From Faecalicatena contorta (GTDB lineage Bacteria > Bacillota > Clostridia > Lachnospirales > Lachnospiraceae): 64,000 bases of DNA. Shown here piece after piece: positions 17,770 to 26,877 of the stretch. How positions within the stretch are numbered: the stretch's first letter is position 1; each line of letters opens with the position of its first letter. Location of the stretch: contig NZ_JAFBIX010000001.1 of NCBI RefSeq assembly GCF_021531895.1, positions 62,001 to 126,000 on the forward strand, written 5' to 3'. Under the pieces are notes generated by a model, which did no database searches, was not told where the DNA came from, and worked only from the letters and a program-made list of their open reading frames with translations. A program made the translations under genes and the position numbers.

Positions 17770-17798
17770 AGTATATACCTACATTTTTTTATAGTCAA
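17770..17798 (-). promoter_or_regulatory. sigma-A promoter of argD
   Basis: The minus strand reads TTGACT, 17 nt, TATACT. It lies after the rpsU terminator and before the leader hairpin, so argD has its own start. Confidence 0.78.
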
Positions 17799-17914
17799 TA
17801 CCTTTTTTACATTTTTTCAAGATAATTTTTTAACATTTTTTACATATTTTCACATTCAAAACTGCCTATTTCACATGCTGAACTAATTCAAAAAGATCTG
17901 CTTGCTGAACTAAA

Positions 17915-17940
17915 AATAGAGTGTCATTCGACACTCTATT
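17915..17940 (-). terminator. intrinsic terminator of rpsU
   Basis: A perfect 11-bp stem, AATAGAGTGTC with GACACTCTATT, closes a 4-nt loop. On the minus strand it is followed by TTTAG, with its own T-rich 3' arm, 12 nt after the rpsU stop. Confidence 0.82.
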
Positions 17941-17951
17941 TATTGCACATA

Positions 17952-18128
17952 TTAGTTATACTTACGTTTTCTAGCAGCTTCAGATTTTTTCTTACGTCTT
18001 ACACTTGGTTTCTCGTAATGTTCTCTTTTACGAATCTCCTGCTGAATACCAGCCTTCGCACAGTTTCTTTTGAATCTGCGTAAAGCGCTATCTAACGTCT
18101 CGTTTTCTTTAACGATTACATTTGACAT
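17952..18128 (-). CDS. rpsU: 30S ribosomal protein S21
   Basis: A 58-codon gene with the S21 sequence: [20 protein letters not shown] at the N-terminus, [20 protein letters not shown] near the C-terminus. S21 is a small, highly basic 30S protein that binds near the anti-Shine-Dalgarno end of 16S rRNA and helps initiation. Its length is the usual 57-58 residues. AGGTG lies 7 nt before the ATG, with a stronger GGAGG a little further up. It has its own promoter and terminator, so it is monocistronic. Confidence 0.96.
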   Translation of the reverse strand: MSNVIVKENETLDSALRRFKRNCAKAGIQQEIRKREHYEKPSVRRKKKSEAARKRKYN

Positions 18129-18208
18129 AGTCTCACACCTAACCTCCCCTCCAGTCCTATATTGTGCATCATACGACTGTTCGGGTATTTTTCTTGCACT
18201 ACATTAGA

Positions 18209-18236
18209 TTATAACACATATTTCCACTTCGTCAAC
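18209..18236 (-). promoter_or_regulatory. sigma-A promoter of rpsU
   Basis: The minus strand reads TTGACG, 16 nt ending in TGT, TATAAT: a near-consensus promoter with an extended -10, as expected for a ribosomal protein gene. Confidence 0.8.
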
Positions 18237-18285
18237 ATTTTTTTCGTTATTCTCATATATTTTATGTCAATTATATAACGAAGAA

Positions 18286-20940
18286 CTATGCCAATTGTTG
18301 TTCCAGAACCTCTGCTGCTTTTGTAAGAGCCGCGTCAATGCCTGCAGGATTCTTTCCGCCGGCCTGTGCCATATTCGGACGTCCGCCGCCGCCTCCGCCA
18401 ACTAAAGCTGCTGATGCCTTGATCAGATTACCAGCATGTGCGCCCTTATCCATAGCCTCTTTTGTAGCCATTGCCATAAGACTTACCTTGCCTTCGTTAG
18501 CAGAAGCAAGTACAACAACTCCTTCACCTAACTTTTCTTTCAGCTGATCACCAAGGTCACGCAGACCATTCATATCTACACCTTCCACCTTTGTTGCCAA
18601 CAATTTTATACCTTTAACTTCAACCACCTGATCCATTACATCACCAAGTGAATCTTGGGCAAGTTTACTCTTCAGGCTCTCTAATTCACTGTTCAATGCT
18701 TTATTATCAGACAAAAGGTGCTGAATCTTCTCAGCGAGCTGATCAGGATTTGCTTTTACAAGACTGGAAGCTTCCAGAAGTTTCTTTTCAAGTTCATCAT
18801 AATATTTTAACAATCCTTTTGAAGTTAATGCTTCGATACGTCTAACCCCTGCGGCAACTCCAGTTTCTGACACAATCTTTAAAGCTGTGATCACTCCGGT
18901 ATTCGCCACATGAGTACCACCACAGAACTCGACGGAAAAGTCTCCCATGCTTACTACACGAACGATATCGCCGTATTTTTCACCGAACAATGCAGCCGCC
19001 CCAGTCTTTCTTGCCTCTTCAATCGGCATATTCTGTGCTACTACAGGAAGGCATGCTGCAATCTTTGTATTCACAATATCTTCTACCTGTTTCAATTCCT
19101 CTTTGGTCATTGCAGAAAAATGTGTAAAGTCAAAGCGAAGTCTGTCTGCATTGACGGAAGATCCCGCCTGCTCTACATGAGTACCAAGCACCTGACGAAG
19201 TGCCGCATGCAGAAGATGCGTTGCACTGTGATTTCTTGCACACAGACCACGATTCTCTTCTTCTACAGTCAATTCTGCCTCATCTCCAACTTTTACCATT
19301 CCTTTTGATACATAACCAATATGTCCGACCTTTGTTCCTGCAAGATGAATACATTCTTCTACTACGAATTCGCCATCTGCAGTCCTGATTACACCGATAT
19401 CACCTTCCTGACCACCCATGGTAGCATAGAAAGGAGTCTTATCAACAATGATAGTTCCTCTTTCTCCGTCAGATAATGCATCCACCACTTCTGCGTCTGC
19501 TTTGGATGCATCGGTCGTAAGTGCAGTAATCTTAGAAGTAAAGATAAGATCTTCATATCCTACAAATTCTGTTGCAAGTGCGGGATCCAGTTCATCATAT
19601 ACTGTCGCATCTTTTCCGGACATCGCATGTGTACCAAAGGTACCTTCTGATTTGGCGCGCTGCTCTTTCTGTGCTTTTTTGAAACCTTCCTCATCATAAG
19701 TAAGCCCCTTTTCTTCCAGAATCTCGCTGGTTAGATCTATCGGGAATCCATAAGTATCATAAAGCTTAAATGCATTTTCTCCGGAAAGAACCTTTTCTTC
19801 ATTTTTTGCCATCTCGGCTTCCATTTCTGCAAGAATAGACAATCCCTGATCAATAGTTTTATTAAACTGTGCCTCTTCTTTAGCAATAACATTAAAGATA
19901 AAGTCTTTCTTTTCTTCCAGTTCAGGATAACCATCTTTTGAACCATCAATGACAGTCTGTGCCAATTCTACTAAAAATGCACCTTTAATATTCAACAATC
20001 TTCCATGACGGCAAGCACGACGAAGCAAACGACGAAGAACATAGCCACGTCCACTGTTGGATGGCATAATTCCATCAGAAATCATAAATGTCACAGAACG
20101 GATATGGTCAGTAACAACACGGATAGAGACATCCGTCTCATCATCTTTTCCATATTCTACGTCTGCAAGACGACAGACATGGTCACGTAAAGCCTTAATT
20201 GTATCAATATCAAACATGGAATCCACATCTTGTACAATACAAGCCAGACGCTCCAACCCCATACCAGTATCGATATTCTTCTGCGCTAATTCAGTATAAT
20301 TATTGTGTCCGTCATTATCAAACTGTGAAAATACATTGTTCCAGATCTCCATATAACGATCGCATTCACAGCCTACTGTACAGTCAGGACTGCCGCAGCC
20401 ATACTTTTCTCCACGATCATAATATACTTCAGAACATGGACCGCACGGGCCGGAACCATGTTCCCAGAAATTATCCTCTTTTCCAAACCGGAAGATTCTT
20501 TCTGTTGGAATTCCAATCTCCTTGTTCCAGATCTCCCATGCTTCATCATCCTCCAAATAAACAGAAGGATACAGTCTGTCAGGATCAAGTCCCACAACCT
20601 CTGTCAGGAATTCCCATGTCCAGTGAATGGATTCTGTTTTAAAATAATCTCCGAACGAAAAATTACCAAGCATTTCAAAAAAGGTACCGTGACGTGCTGT
20701 TTTACCTACATTTTCAATATCTCCGGTACGAATACATTTCTGGCAGGTTGTCACTCTTCTTCTTGGTGGAATCTCCTGTCCGGTAAAATATGGCTTTAAT
20801 GGTGCCATTCCTGAATTGATCAACAATAAGCTCTTATCATTATGTGGCACCAATGAAAAACTTTTCATAGCGAGATGTTCTTTACTCTCAAAAAATTCAA
20901 GGAACATCCTTCTTAATTCATTTACTCCGTATTTCTGCAT
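18286..20940 (-). CDS. alaS: alanine--tRNA ligase
   Basis: The 884-residue synthetase starts MQKYGVNELRRMFLEFFESK (AGGAGG 5 nt upstream). The class II catalytic core covers residues 1-250 with TTCQKCIRTGDIENVG and GNFSFGDYF. The tRNA-recognition region follows, then the editing domain with zinc-binding HSATHLLHAAL near 580 and CGGTH near 680. The C-Ala domain ends in the glycine-rich GGGGGGRPNMAQAGGK segment. All functional parts are intact. A consensus promoter lies upstream; I see no T-box in the roughly 105-nt leader. Confidence 0.97.
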   Translation of the reverse strand: MQKYGVNELRRMFLEFFESKEHLAMKSFSLVPHNDKSLLLINSGMAPLKPYFTGQEIPPRRRVTTCQKCIRTGDIENVGKTARHGTFFEMLGNFSFGDYFKTESIHWTWEFLTEVVGLDPDRLYPSVYLEDDEAWEIWNKEIGIPTERIFRFGKEDNFWEHGSGPCGPCSEVYYDRGEKYGCGSPDCTVGCECDRYMEIWNNVFSQFDNDGHNNYTELAQKNIDTGMGLERLACIVQDVDSMFDIDTIKALRDHVCRLADVEYGKDDETDVSIRVVTDHIRSVTFMISDGIMPSNSGRGYVLRRLLRRACRHGRLLNIKGAFLVELAQTVIDGSKDGYPELEEKKDFIFNVIAKEEAQFNKTIDQGLSILAEMEAEMAKNEEKVLSGENAFKLYDTYGFPIDLTSEILEEKGLTYDEEGFKKAQKEQRAKSEGTFGTHAMSGKDATVYDELDPALATEFVGYEDLIFTSKITALTTDASKADAEVVDALSDGERGTIIVDKTPFYATMGGQEGDIGVIRTADGEFVVEECIHLAGTKVGHIGYVSKGMVKVGDEAELTVEEENRGLCARNHSATHLLHAALRQVLGTHVEQAGSSVNADRLRFDFTHFSAMTKEELKQVEDIVNTKIAACLPVVAQNMPIEEARKTGAAALFGEKYGDIVRVVSMGDFSVEFCGGTHVANTGVITALKIVSETGVAAGVRRIEALTSKGLLKYYDELEKKLLEASSLVKANPDQLAEKIQHLLSDNKALNSELESLKSKLAQDSLGDVMDQVVEVKGIKLLATKVEGVDMNGLRDLGDQLKEKLGEGVVVLASANEGKVSLMAMATKEAMDKGAHAGNLIKASAALVGGGGGGRPNMAQAGGKNPAGIDAALTKAAEVLEQQLA

Positions 20941-20972
20941 AACATCCTCCTGTTCCCTATTCATATGCATTC

Positions 20973-20998
20973 ATGACCCATTCCTATATATGACCCAT
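20973..20998. repeat. 9-bp direct repeat in the alaS leader
   Basis: ATGACCCAT occurs twice, at 20973-20981 and 20990-20998 (17 bp centre to centre), between the alaS promoter and its ribosome site. It may be a binding site or chance in AT-rich sequence. Confidence 0.3.
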
Positions 20999-21052
20999 AC
21001 GTATACATGAAATATTTTAGATTCTGTAAAATATTTAAATAACTAAGTTTTA

Positions 21053-21081
21053 ATTATAAAGAGAAGCAAGCGGTTTGTCAA
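21053..21081 (-). promoter_or_regulatory. consensus sigma-A promoter of alaS
   Basis: The minus strand reads TTGACA, 17 nt, TATAAT: a perfect consensus with ideal spacing. The -35 hexamer lies in the loop of the hairpin that follows the hydrogenase gene. Confidence 0.85.
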
Positions 21082-21093
21082 CGCTCCGCTTGC
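21066..21093 (-). terminator. hairpin after the hydrogenase gene, overlapping the alaS promoter
   Basis: GCAAGCGG and CCGCTTGC form a perfect 8-bp GC-rich stem with a 12-nt loop, 11 nt after the hydrogenase stop. The 3' flank TTCTCTTTAT is only moderately T-rich, so termination may be partial. The loop and right arm contain the alaS -35 and part of its spacer. Confidence 0.55.
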
Positions 21094-21103
21094 CCCTTTG
21101 TAG

Positions 21104-22615
21104 TTACTTTAATTCAATTTCTTCTAATTCTTTTGGAGGTAATTTCTTTGTAGATCCATCTACGAACTCTTTTACCTTCTTCTGTGCTTTTGTAACTTGA
21201 AGATTGGTACCTGCACCTGCTACACATCCGCCAGGACATCCCATACCTTCGATCAGACAGCCATTCATTCTTCCGACCTTGGCCATAGACAATATCTTCT
21301 TACATTCTGCCAGCCCTTCAGCATGTTCAATCTTAACTTCCACATCTGGGTAATATTCTTTGATGCACTTTTCAATTGCATCAGCAACACCGCCTGCAAC
21401 CGCATATCCACGTCCTGCACCCGTTGCATTATGGAAAGAAGATTCCGCTTCATATTCCAGAAGATCAATATCCTTTGCATCAAACATTGCCTGCAATTCT
21501 TCAAAAGTAATAACAAAGTCTACATCACTTCTTACCGTTCTTCTCATGGCTTCCAGCTTCTTCGCAGCACATGGCCCGATAAATACCACTCTTGCATTCG
21601 GATGTTCTTTCTTAATTGTACGGGCAGTTGCCACCATCGGTGTCAGTTCCTGAGAAACCTGGTCAATCATATCTGGAAAATACTTTTTCGCAAGCATCGC
21701 CCAGGAAGGACAACAAGAAGTTAATAAGAATGGCAATTCTCCGGTAGCTACTTTATGTACATAATGACGTGCCTCAGCGATTGCTCCGATATCAGCACCC
21801 AGTGCAACTTCATATACTTCAGAAAATCCAAGTTCCTGAAGAGCTGCTTTTAAGTTTCTCGGCGTAATATTATCTCCAAACTGTCCTGCAAATGCCGGTG
21901 CGATCTCCGCAACGATCTCAGCGCCCTCTGTCAGAGCTCTTGCAAGTTGGAAAATCTGAGACTTATCAGAAATAGCTCCAAACGGACAGCTTACCATGCA
22001 CATTCCACAGGAAACACATTTATCTACGTTGATTTTTGCACGTCCCTGTTCATCTGTTTCAATTGCAGAGACACCACACGCCTTTGCACATGGACGTTCC
22101 TTTTTTGAGATTGCATCATATGGACAGACTGTTTTACATTTTCCACAGCTAATACACTTCTCCTGATCGATAAAAGAACGACCATTGACCATAGAGATCG
22201 CGCCTCTTGGACAGACTTCCATACATGGATGCGCCAGACAGCCTTTACACATATTGCTGACTTCATATCCTTTCTCCTGACATCCTTCACAGGCTGATGG
22301 AATCACCTGCATAAGCGGCGGTTCATAATATTTATCTGAGATGTTGCTGGCTTCCACACCTGCAGTCAGATGAACCGGTTTGTTTTCTGGACGCAGAGAC
22401 AAGCCCATTGCAAGACGAAGACGCTCTCTTACTACTGCACGTGCACGATAAACACTCTCTCTGTATTTAATCGTATCATCATTCACGATTTTATATGGAA
22501 TTGCTTCCATATCATCATTCAGAGTATCTGCATTCGCCTTAAATCCCAGTCTGGCAACTTCCTCAAATACTGTTCGTCTGAGTTTTCTAACTGTCGTGTC
22601 CAATCCTCTCATCAT
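21104..22615 (-). CDS. monomeric [FeFe] hydrogenase, group-B-like
   Basis: The enzyme reduces protons or oxidises H2 in anaerobic electron disposal. The 503-residue protein has an N-terminal ~100-residue region without Cys clusters, then several ferredoxin-type CxxCxxCxxxCP clusters (residues about 110-215), then the H-cluster domain. H-cluster motifs are TSCCPSW (near 300), FIGPCAAKKLEA (near 348) and EGMGCPGGCVAG (near 457). Motif two has GPC instead of the MPC of group A enzymes, pointing to group B. ATG at 22615 sits 11 nt after AGGAGG; an ATG 3 codons upstream lies only 2 nt from it. No maturation genes (hydEFG) or diaphorase subunits are nearby. Confidence 0.88.
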   Translation of the reverse strand: MMRGLDTTVRKLRRTVFEEVARLGFKANADTLNDDMEAIPYKIVNDDTIKYRESVYRARAVVRERLRLAMGLSLRPENKPVHLTAGVEASNISDKYYEPPLMQVIPSACEGCQEKGYEVSNMCKGCLAHPCMEVCPRGAISMVNGRSFIDQEKCISCGKCKTVCPYDAISKKERPCAKACGVSAIETDEQGRAKINVDKCVSCGMCMVSCPFGAISDKSQIFQLARALTEGAEIVAEIAPAFAGQFGDNITPRNLKAALQELGFSEVYEVALGADIGAIAEARHYVHKVATGELPFLLTSCCPSWAMLAKKYFPDMIDQVSQELTPMVATARTIKKEHPNARVVFIGPCAAKKLEAMRRTVRSDVDFVITFEELQAMFDAKDIDLLEYEAESSFHNATGAGRGYAVAGGVADAIEKCIKEYYPDVEVKIEHAEGLAECKKILSMAKVGRMNGCLIEGMGCPGGCVAGAGTNLQVTKAQKKVKEFVDGSTKKLPPKELEEIELK

Positions 22616-22660
22616 AGTTCTCATATCCTCCTGGTATAACGTATCATTTTTACAGATTCA

Positions 22661-22689
22661 ACTATAATTATTTGTTAATGAATTGTCAA
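22661..22689 (-). promoter_or_regulatory. sigma-A promoter of the hydrogenase gene
   Basis: The minus strand reads TTGACA, 17 nt, TATAGT. It lies between the asnA stop (22727) and the hydrogenase start, so the hydrogenase has its own promoter. Confidence 0.8.
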
Positions 22690-22726
22690 CCATTTCTCTT
22701 GTTCCTATTTTAAAACATTTTCTTAA

Positions 22727-23734
22727 TTAGAGAAGGAAGATATTATGTTGTCTGCAAGTCTCCCGCATCTCTTTTGGCCAGATACTTGCCTGTACTTCTC
22801 CTACATGTGCACGATCCAAAAGGAGCATACATAATCTGGATTGTCCAATACCGCCGCCGATTGTATAAGGCAATTCTCCATTCAACAGCATCTGATGATA
22901 TGGAAGATCTTTTCTCTCCTCGCATCCTGCCTTTTTCAGCTGCTCTTCCAGTGATTTTTCATCAACACGGATCCCCATACTGGAAATCTCCAAAGCACTG
23001 TTCAGATTCTCAAACCAGAACAGAATATCTCCGTTTAACTGCCAGTCATCATAATCAGGTGCACGTCCATCATGAGGTTTTCCACTTGCCAGTTTATCTC
23101 CGATCTGCATTAAGAATACGCAGCCATATTCTTTGGTAATCAGATTTTCTCTTTCTTTTGGCGTTTTATCCGGATAACGATCCTCTAATTCCTGAGAGGT
23201 GATAAAGAACACATCATTCGGAAGTTTCTTTACAGCATTGGGATACTTATACCAAACCTCATGCTGCATATGCTTGATGATTTTAAAAATAGTTCTCACA
23301 GTTTCTTTTAGAGTATCAATATTTCGTTCTTCCTTCGTAATAACCTTCTCCCAATCCCACTGGTCCACGTAACAGGAATGGAGGTTATCCAGTTCTTCGT
23401 CCCGGCGAATGGCATTCATATTGGTATATAACCCTTCTCCTGGCTGAAAACCATACTCATGCAAGGCCATACGTTTCCATTTTGCAAGGGAATGTACCAC
23501 CTCTACAGTCTCCCCGGGAATTCCAGCAATATCAAACTGTACAGGACGTTCCACACCATTCAGGTTATCATTCAGTCCACTACTCTTTTCCACGAACAAC
23601 GGTGCTGAGATTCTCTCGAGATTCATTTCCTTCCCTAATTCTTTCTGAAATGTATCACGAATGTATTTAATTGCCTCCTGCGTTTCTCGCACACCCAGAC
23701 GGGGGTCATATTTTTCTGGTAATATTAATGACAT
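22727..23734 (-). CDS. asnA: aspartate--ammonia ligase
   Basis: AsnA makes asparagine from aspartate, ATP and ammonia, and is structurally a class II synthetase relative. The 335-residue protein matches the family in length and motifs: [17 protein letters not shown] at the N-terminus, [11 protein letters not shown] near 60, [11 protein letters not shown] near 120 and [14 protein letters not shown] near 295. GAGGAAGAA precedes the ATG, 24 nt after metH, so co-transcription with metH is likely. Confidence 0.96.
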   Translation of the reverse strand: MSLILPEKYDPRLGVRETQEAIKYIRDTFQKELGKEMNLERISAPLFVEKSSGLNDNLNGVERPVQFDIAGIPGETVEVVHSLAKWKRMALHEYGFQPGEGLYTNMNAIRRDEELDNLHSCYVDQWDWEKVITKEERNIDTLKETVRTIFKIIKHMQHEVWYKYPNAVKKLPNDVFFITSQELEDRYPDKTPKERENLITKEYGCVFLMQIGDKLASGKPHDGRAPDYDDWQLNGDILFWFENLNSALEISSMGIRVDEKSLEEQLKKAGCEERKDLPYHQMLLNGELPYTIGGGIGQSRLCMLLLDRAHVGEVQASIWPKEMRETCRQHNIFLL

Positions 23735-23758
23735 ATTCTTCTTCCTCTTTTCCTTCTT

Positions 23759-26146
23759 TTATTCTTCTGAAAATACTCTCTGTGCATAATACACTGATTG
23801 CATTGCATCTTTCCCATAGAAATCGGCACCAATCATATCCGCATAATCTTGATTCAGCACTGCCCCACCAACCATAACTTTACATTCTGGCTTTTTCTGA
23901 TGCAGAAGCTTAATTGTATCTTCCATGCTGACAACCGTGGTCGTCATCAATGCACTCAAACCAATCAGCTTGACATCTTCCCGGATTGCACAATCTACAA
24001 TCGTTTCCGGTGGAACATCCTTTCCAAGATCAATCACATCAAAACTGTAGTTTTCCAGCAATACTTTCACAATATTTTTCCCTATATCATGGATATCTCC
24101 CTTTACCGTTGCCAGAATCACTTTATCTTTTTTCTGAACATCTCCGCCGTTCTGGGCAAGGACATCTTTCAGCACCGCAAACGCAATCTTCGCTGCATCA
24201 GCACTCATCAACAATTGCGGTAAAAAAATGGTTCCTTTCTCAAAACCCTTTCCTACAACATCCAAAGCCGGAATTAAATGTTGATTGATAATCTCCAATG
24301 GTTCTTGGGACTTTAACAATTCTCTGGTTGCATGATGAGCTTCTTCTTTTAATCCTTTTTCAATTGCAGATTTTAGAGTAAGCTCTGAAGACATTATTGA
24401 TGTCGTAGAGATTTGCTGATTTCCATATTTTTGAATATATTCCTCACAATTTTCATCATAATTCATCAATGCGCAAAAAGAATAATAAGAACGCATCATA
24501 TCTTCGGAAGATGGATTAATAATTCCTGCACTCAGACCATTCTGCATTGCCATAGTATAAAAATTGGAATTAATCGCCGGACGATAAGGAAGTCCAAAAG
24601 AGATGTTGGACACCCCCAACACTGTGCATACACCGTATGCTTCCCGTACCCCTTTTAATGCCTCCAATGTTACCTTTGCGCCATCTGGTTCAGAACTGAT
24701 TGTCATTGCAAGGACGTCAATGACAATATCTTTTTTCTGAATACCATATTTTTCTGCTTCTTTTATAATCTTCCCAGCAATCTTAATCCTTCCTTCTGCA
24801 GTATTAGGAATTCCTTCTTCATCAATGGTCAGTCCAATCACCACACCACCATATTTTTGAATCAAAGGAAAAACCTGATCCATAGATTCCTGCTTGCCAT
24901 TCACAGAATTTACCATCGGTTTCCCATTATATATACGCATCGCAGCTTCCATAGCTTTAATATCTACCGTATCAATCTGTAATGGCAGACTGGTTACACT
25001 CTGTAGCTCAGTAATAACTTCTTTCATCATGGCAACTTCATCTATATCCGGAAGGCCGACATTAACGTCCAGAATATGCGCACCTCTGTCTTGCTGTGTG
25101 ATTCCTTCTTTCAATATGTAATCCATATCGTGTTCTTTTAAAGCCTGCTTGAACTTCTTTTTTCCGGTCGGATTAATTCTCTCTCCGATGATCATAGGCT
25201 TCTGCCCTAACAAAACCGCTTTTCCATAAGAAGATACAATCGTTTTATCTGTAGGAACCGGTCTTTGCAGCTGACGGCTCTGAACACCTTGAATCATGAC
25301 ACGGATATGTTCCGGTGTAGTACCACAACATCCACCGATCACACTGGCTCCTAATTGCAGAACTTTCTGCATCGTTTGCGCAAATTGTCTTGGAACTACA
25401 TCATAGTATACTTCACCATCCCTTTGTTTTGGAAGTCCTGCATTCGGTTTTACAATGACCGGAATAGAAGTGTACTCCATAATCTCACTTAGAATCGGGA
25501 GCATCTGCTCAGGCCCCATTCCACAGTTAATTCCTAATGCATCAACTCTTAATCCTTCCAACATAGCAACAACTGACGGAACATCTCCGCCTGTCAAAAG
25601 CTTTCCTTTTTCATCAAAAATCATTGTTGCAAATACCGGCAAGTCTGTATTCTCTTTTGCGGCGAGAACAGCTGCTTTTACTTCATAGGTATCACTCATA
25701 GTCTCAATATGAATCAGATCCACACCAGCATCTTCTCCATATTTTACCACTTCTTTGAAAGCCTCGTAGGCATCTTCAAACGCAAGATCCCCCATCGGCT
25801 TCAGCAGTTTACCAGTTGGTCCTATATCCAATGCCGTATATACTTCTCGTCCGTCATGCACTCCTAAAGATGCTGCTTTTTTTACATTCGCTACAGCAGC
25901 TGTCACAATATCTTTTAATGCATATTTTGAATCATGGAATTTTAATGCGTTAGCACCAAAAGTATTCGTCAGAACAATGTCACTTCCCGCCTCATAATAT
26001 TGACGATGAATATCAACGATTTCTTCTGTATGTTCCAGGTTCCATACTTCTGGAAGTTCTCCTGGCTTCAGTCCTTTCGACTGAAGCAAAGTTCCCATTC
26101 CACCATCAAAATACAATAATTCTTTTCCCAGTCGTTCTAATAACAT
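23759..26146 (-). CDS. metH: cobalamin-dependent methionine synthase, short form without activation domain
   Basis: Transfers the methyl of 5-methyltetrahydrofolate through cobalamin to homocysteine. The 795 residues comprise a homocysteine-binding barrel (1-290) with zinc cysteines in GINCG and GGCCGTT, a pterin-binding domain (about 310-570, starting MIIGERINPTGKKKFK), a cobalamin-cap helical domain, and a Rossmann B12 domain with the His ligand in GDIHDIG near 690. E. coli MetH is about 1,230 residues; the missing C-terminal reactivation domain is encoded by the next gene upstream. AAAGGAG precedes the ATG. No B12 riboswitch is visible in the 49-bp gap upstream. Confidence 0.94.
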   Translation of the reverse strand: MLLERLGKELLYFDGGMGTLLQSKGLKPGELPEVWNLEHTEEIVDIHRQYYEAGSDIVLTNTFGANALKFHDSKYALKDIVTAAVANVKKAASLGVHDGREVYTALDIGPTGKLLKPMGDLAFEDAYEAFKEVVKYGEDAGVDLIHIETMSDTYEVKAAVLAAKENTDLPVFATMIFDEKGKLLTGGDVPSVVAMLEGLRVDALGINCGMGPEQMLPILSEIMEYTSIPVIVKPNAGLPKQRDGEVYYDVVPRQFAQTMQKVLQLGASVIGGCCGTTPEHIRVMIQGVQSRQLQRPVPTDKTIVSSYGKAVLLGQKPMIIGERINPTGKKKFKQALKEHDMDYILKEGITQQDRGAHILDVNVGLPDIDEVAMMKEVITELQSVTSLPLQIDTVDIKAMEAAMRIYNGKPMVNSVNGKQESMDQVFPLIQKYGGVVIGLTIDEEGIPNTAEGRIKIAGKIIKEAEKYGIQKKDIVIDVLAMTISSEPDGAKVTLEALKGVREAYGVCTVLGVSNISFGLPYRPAINSNFYTMAMQNGLSAGIINPSSEDMMRSYYSFCALMNYDENCEEYIQKYGNQQISTTSIMSSELTLKSAIEKGLKEEAHHATRELLKSQEPLEIINQHLIPALDVVGKGFEKGTIFLPQLLMSADAAKIAFAVLKDVLAQNGGDVQKKDKVILATVKGDIHDIGKNIVKVLLENYSFDVIDLGKDVPPETIVDCAIREDVKLIGLSALMTTTVVSMEDTIKLLHQKKPECKVMVGGAVLNQDYADMIGADFYGKDAMQSVYYAQRVFSEE

Positions 26147-26195
26147 TCGTCTTCTCCTTTGTTGTCATCTCATCTGTTCATTCTTCCGCAATCCT

Positions 26196-26843
26196 CTATG
26201 GACATCTCCGATATATACAATCTTTTTTTTCACAAGCTTCACACCCTTTCATATGGCAAGGCTCTTTGCTTCGACTCACACCAATGACGGCTGTCACAGA
26301 TTTCGTCGGCGTCAACATACTGCTGTCTGTCATAGTTAAACCGATGGTTTTTGCTGTATCCAGCATTCGTAAGATCATTTCCTGATGTTCAATAGGAAAG
26401 TCTCCATATCCTGGGCTGAATCTCGGCCTAAGATAGAGTCTATCTTTTTCTAATTCTTTTCCTATGCTCTGCTGACACTCATCCAGATATTCTTCCAGCA
26501 TAGCTGCTGCACATGCCTGCAGTGTAACTACTCTGGCCATATCTGTCAGCGCGTACTTTCGCAACAGCATATCTACTCCTGCACCAAGAGTCGCTCCTAA
26601 TATGACCGCTGATTGACACCCCGCCAAATTCTTTCCCAGATTTTTACTGATAATATTCAGCTTCCCAATTTGCAAACGATCTGTCTCCTTGAAGGATACG
26701 TCAAAAATGCGATAGATGATTCGCTTTCCCGCTATCTGGTCCAGTTCCGCAAACGAACTTTCCACTAAAGCAAGTGTATGATCATCTACCGCATGGCTTC
26801 CATATCCCAAGTAACGAATCGCCTCTTTCGTCCTTGTATCCAT
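26196..26843 (-). CDS. stand-alone methionine synthase reactivation (AdoMet-binding) domain
   Basis: A 215-residue protein homologous to the C-terminal activation domain of MetH. The signature RPRFSPGYGDFP near residues 138-149 binds AdoMet, and the C-terminal SKEPCHMKGCEACEKKDCIYR stretch is Cys-rich. It presumably reductively remethylates oxidised cob(II)alamin on the short MetH encoded 50 bp downstream. The Cys-rich end (four Cys in a C-x4-C-x2-C-x4-C pattern) may bind a metal or cluster; that is inference. Spacing implies the same operon as metH. Confidence 0.9.
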   Translation of the reverse strand: MDTRTKEAIRYLGYGSHAVDDHTLALVESSFAELDQIAGKRIIYRIFDVSFKETDRLQIGKLNIISKNLGKNLAGCQSAVILGATLGAGVDMLLRKYALTDMARVVTLQACAAAMLEEYLDECQQSIGKELEKDRLYLRPRFSPGYGDFPIEHQEMILRMLDTAKTIGLTMTDSSMLTPTKSVTAVIGVSRSKEPCHMKGCEACEKKDCIYRRCP

Positions 26844-26877
26844 AACCTCGTCCTTCTACATATCTCTTGCGAACTTC

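Noticed and set aside
18256-18275. Second TTGACA upstream of rpsU as an additional promoter
   Set aside because: No -10-like hexamer stands 16-18 nt after it.
18243-18282. TTCGTTAT/ATAACGAA inverted repeat after alaS as terminator
   Set aside because: On the alaS strand the stem is followed by an A-run, not T; the 24-nt loop is also large.
20941-21060. T-box riboswitch ahead of alaS
   Set aside because: The leader is only about 105 nt, with no specifier-loop or T-box (TGGNACC) sequence and no terminator near the ATG.
26147-26195. Cobalamin or SAM riboswitch ahead of metH
   Set aside because: The gap is 49 bp, too short, and the activation-domain gene continues directly into metH.
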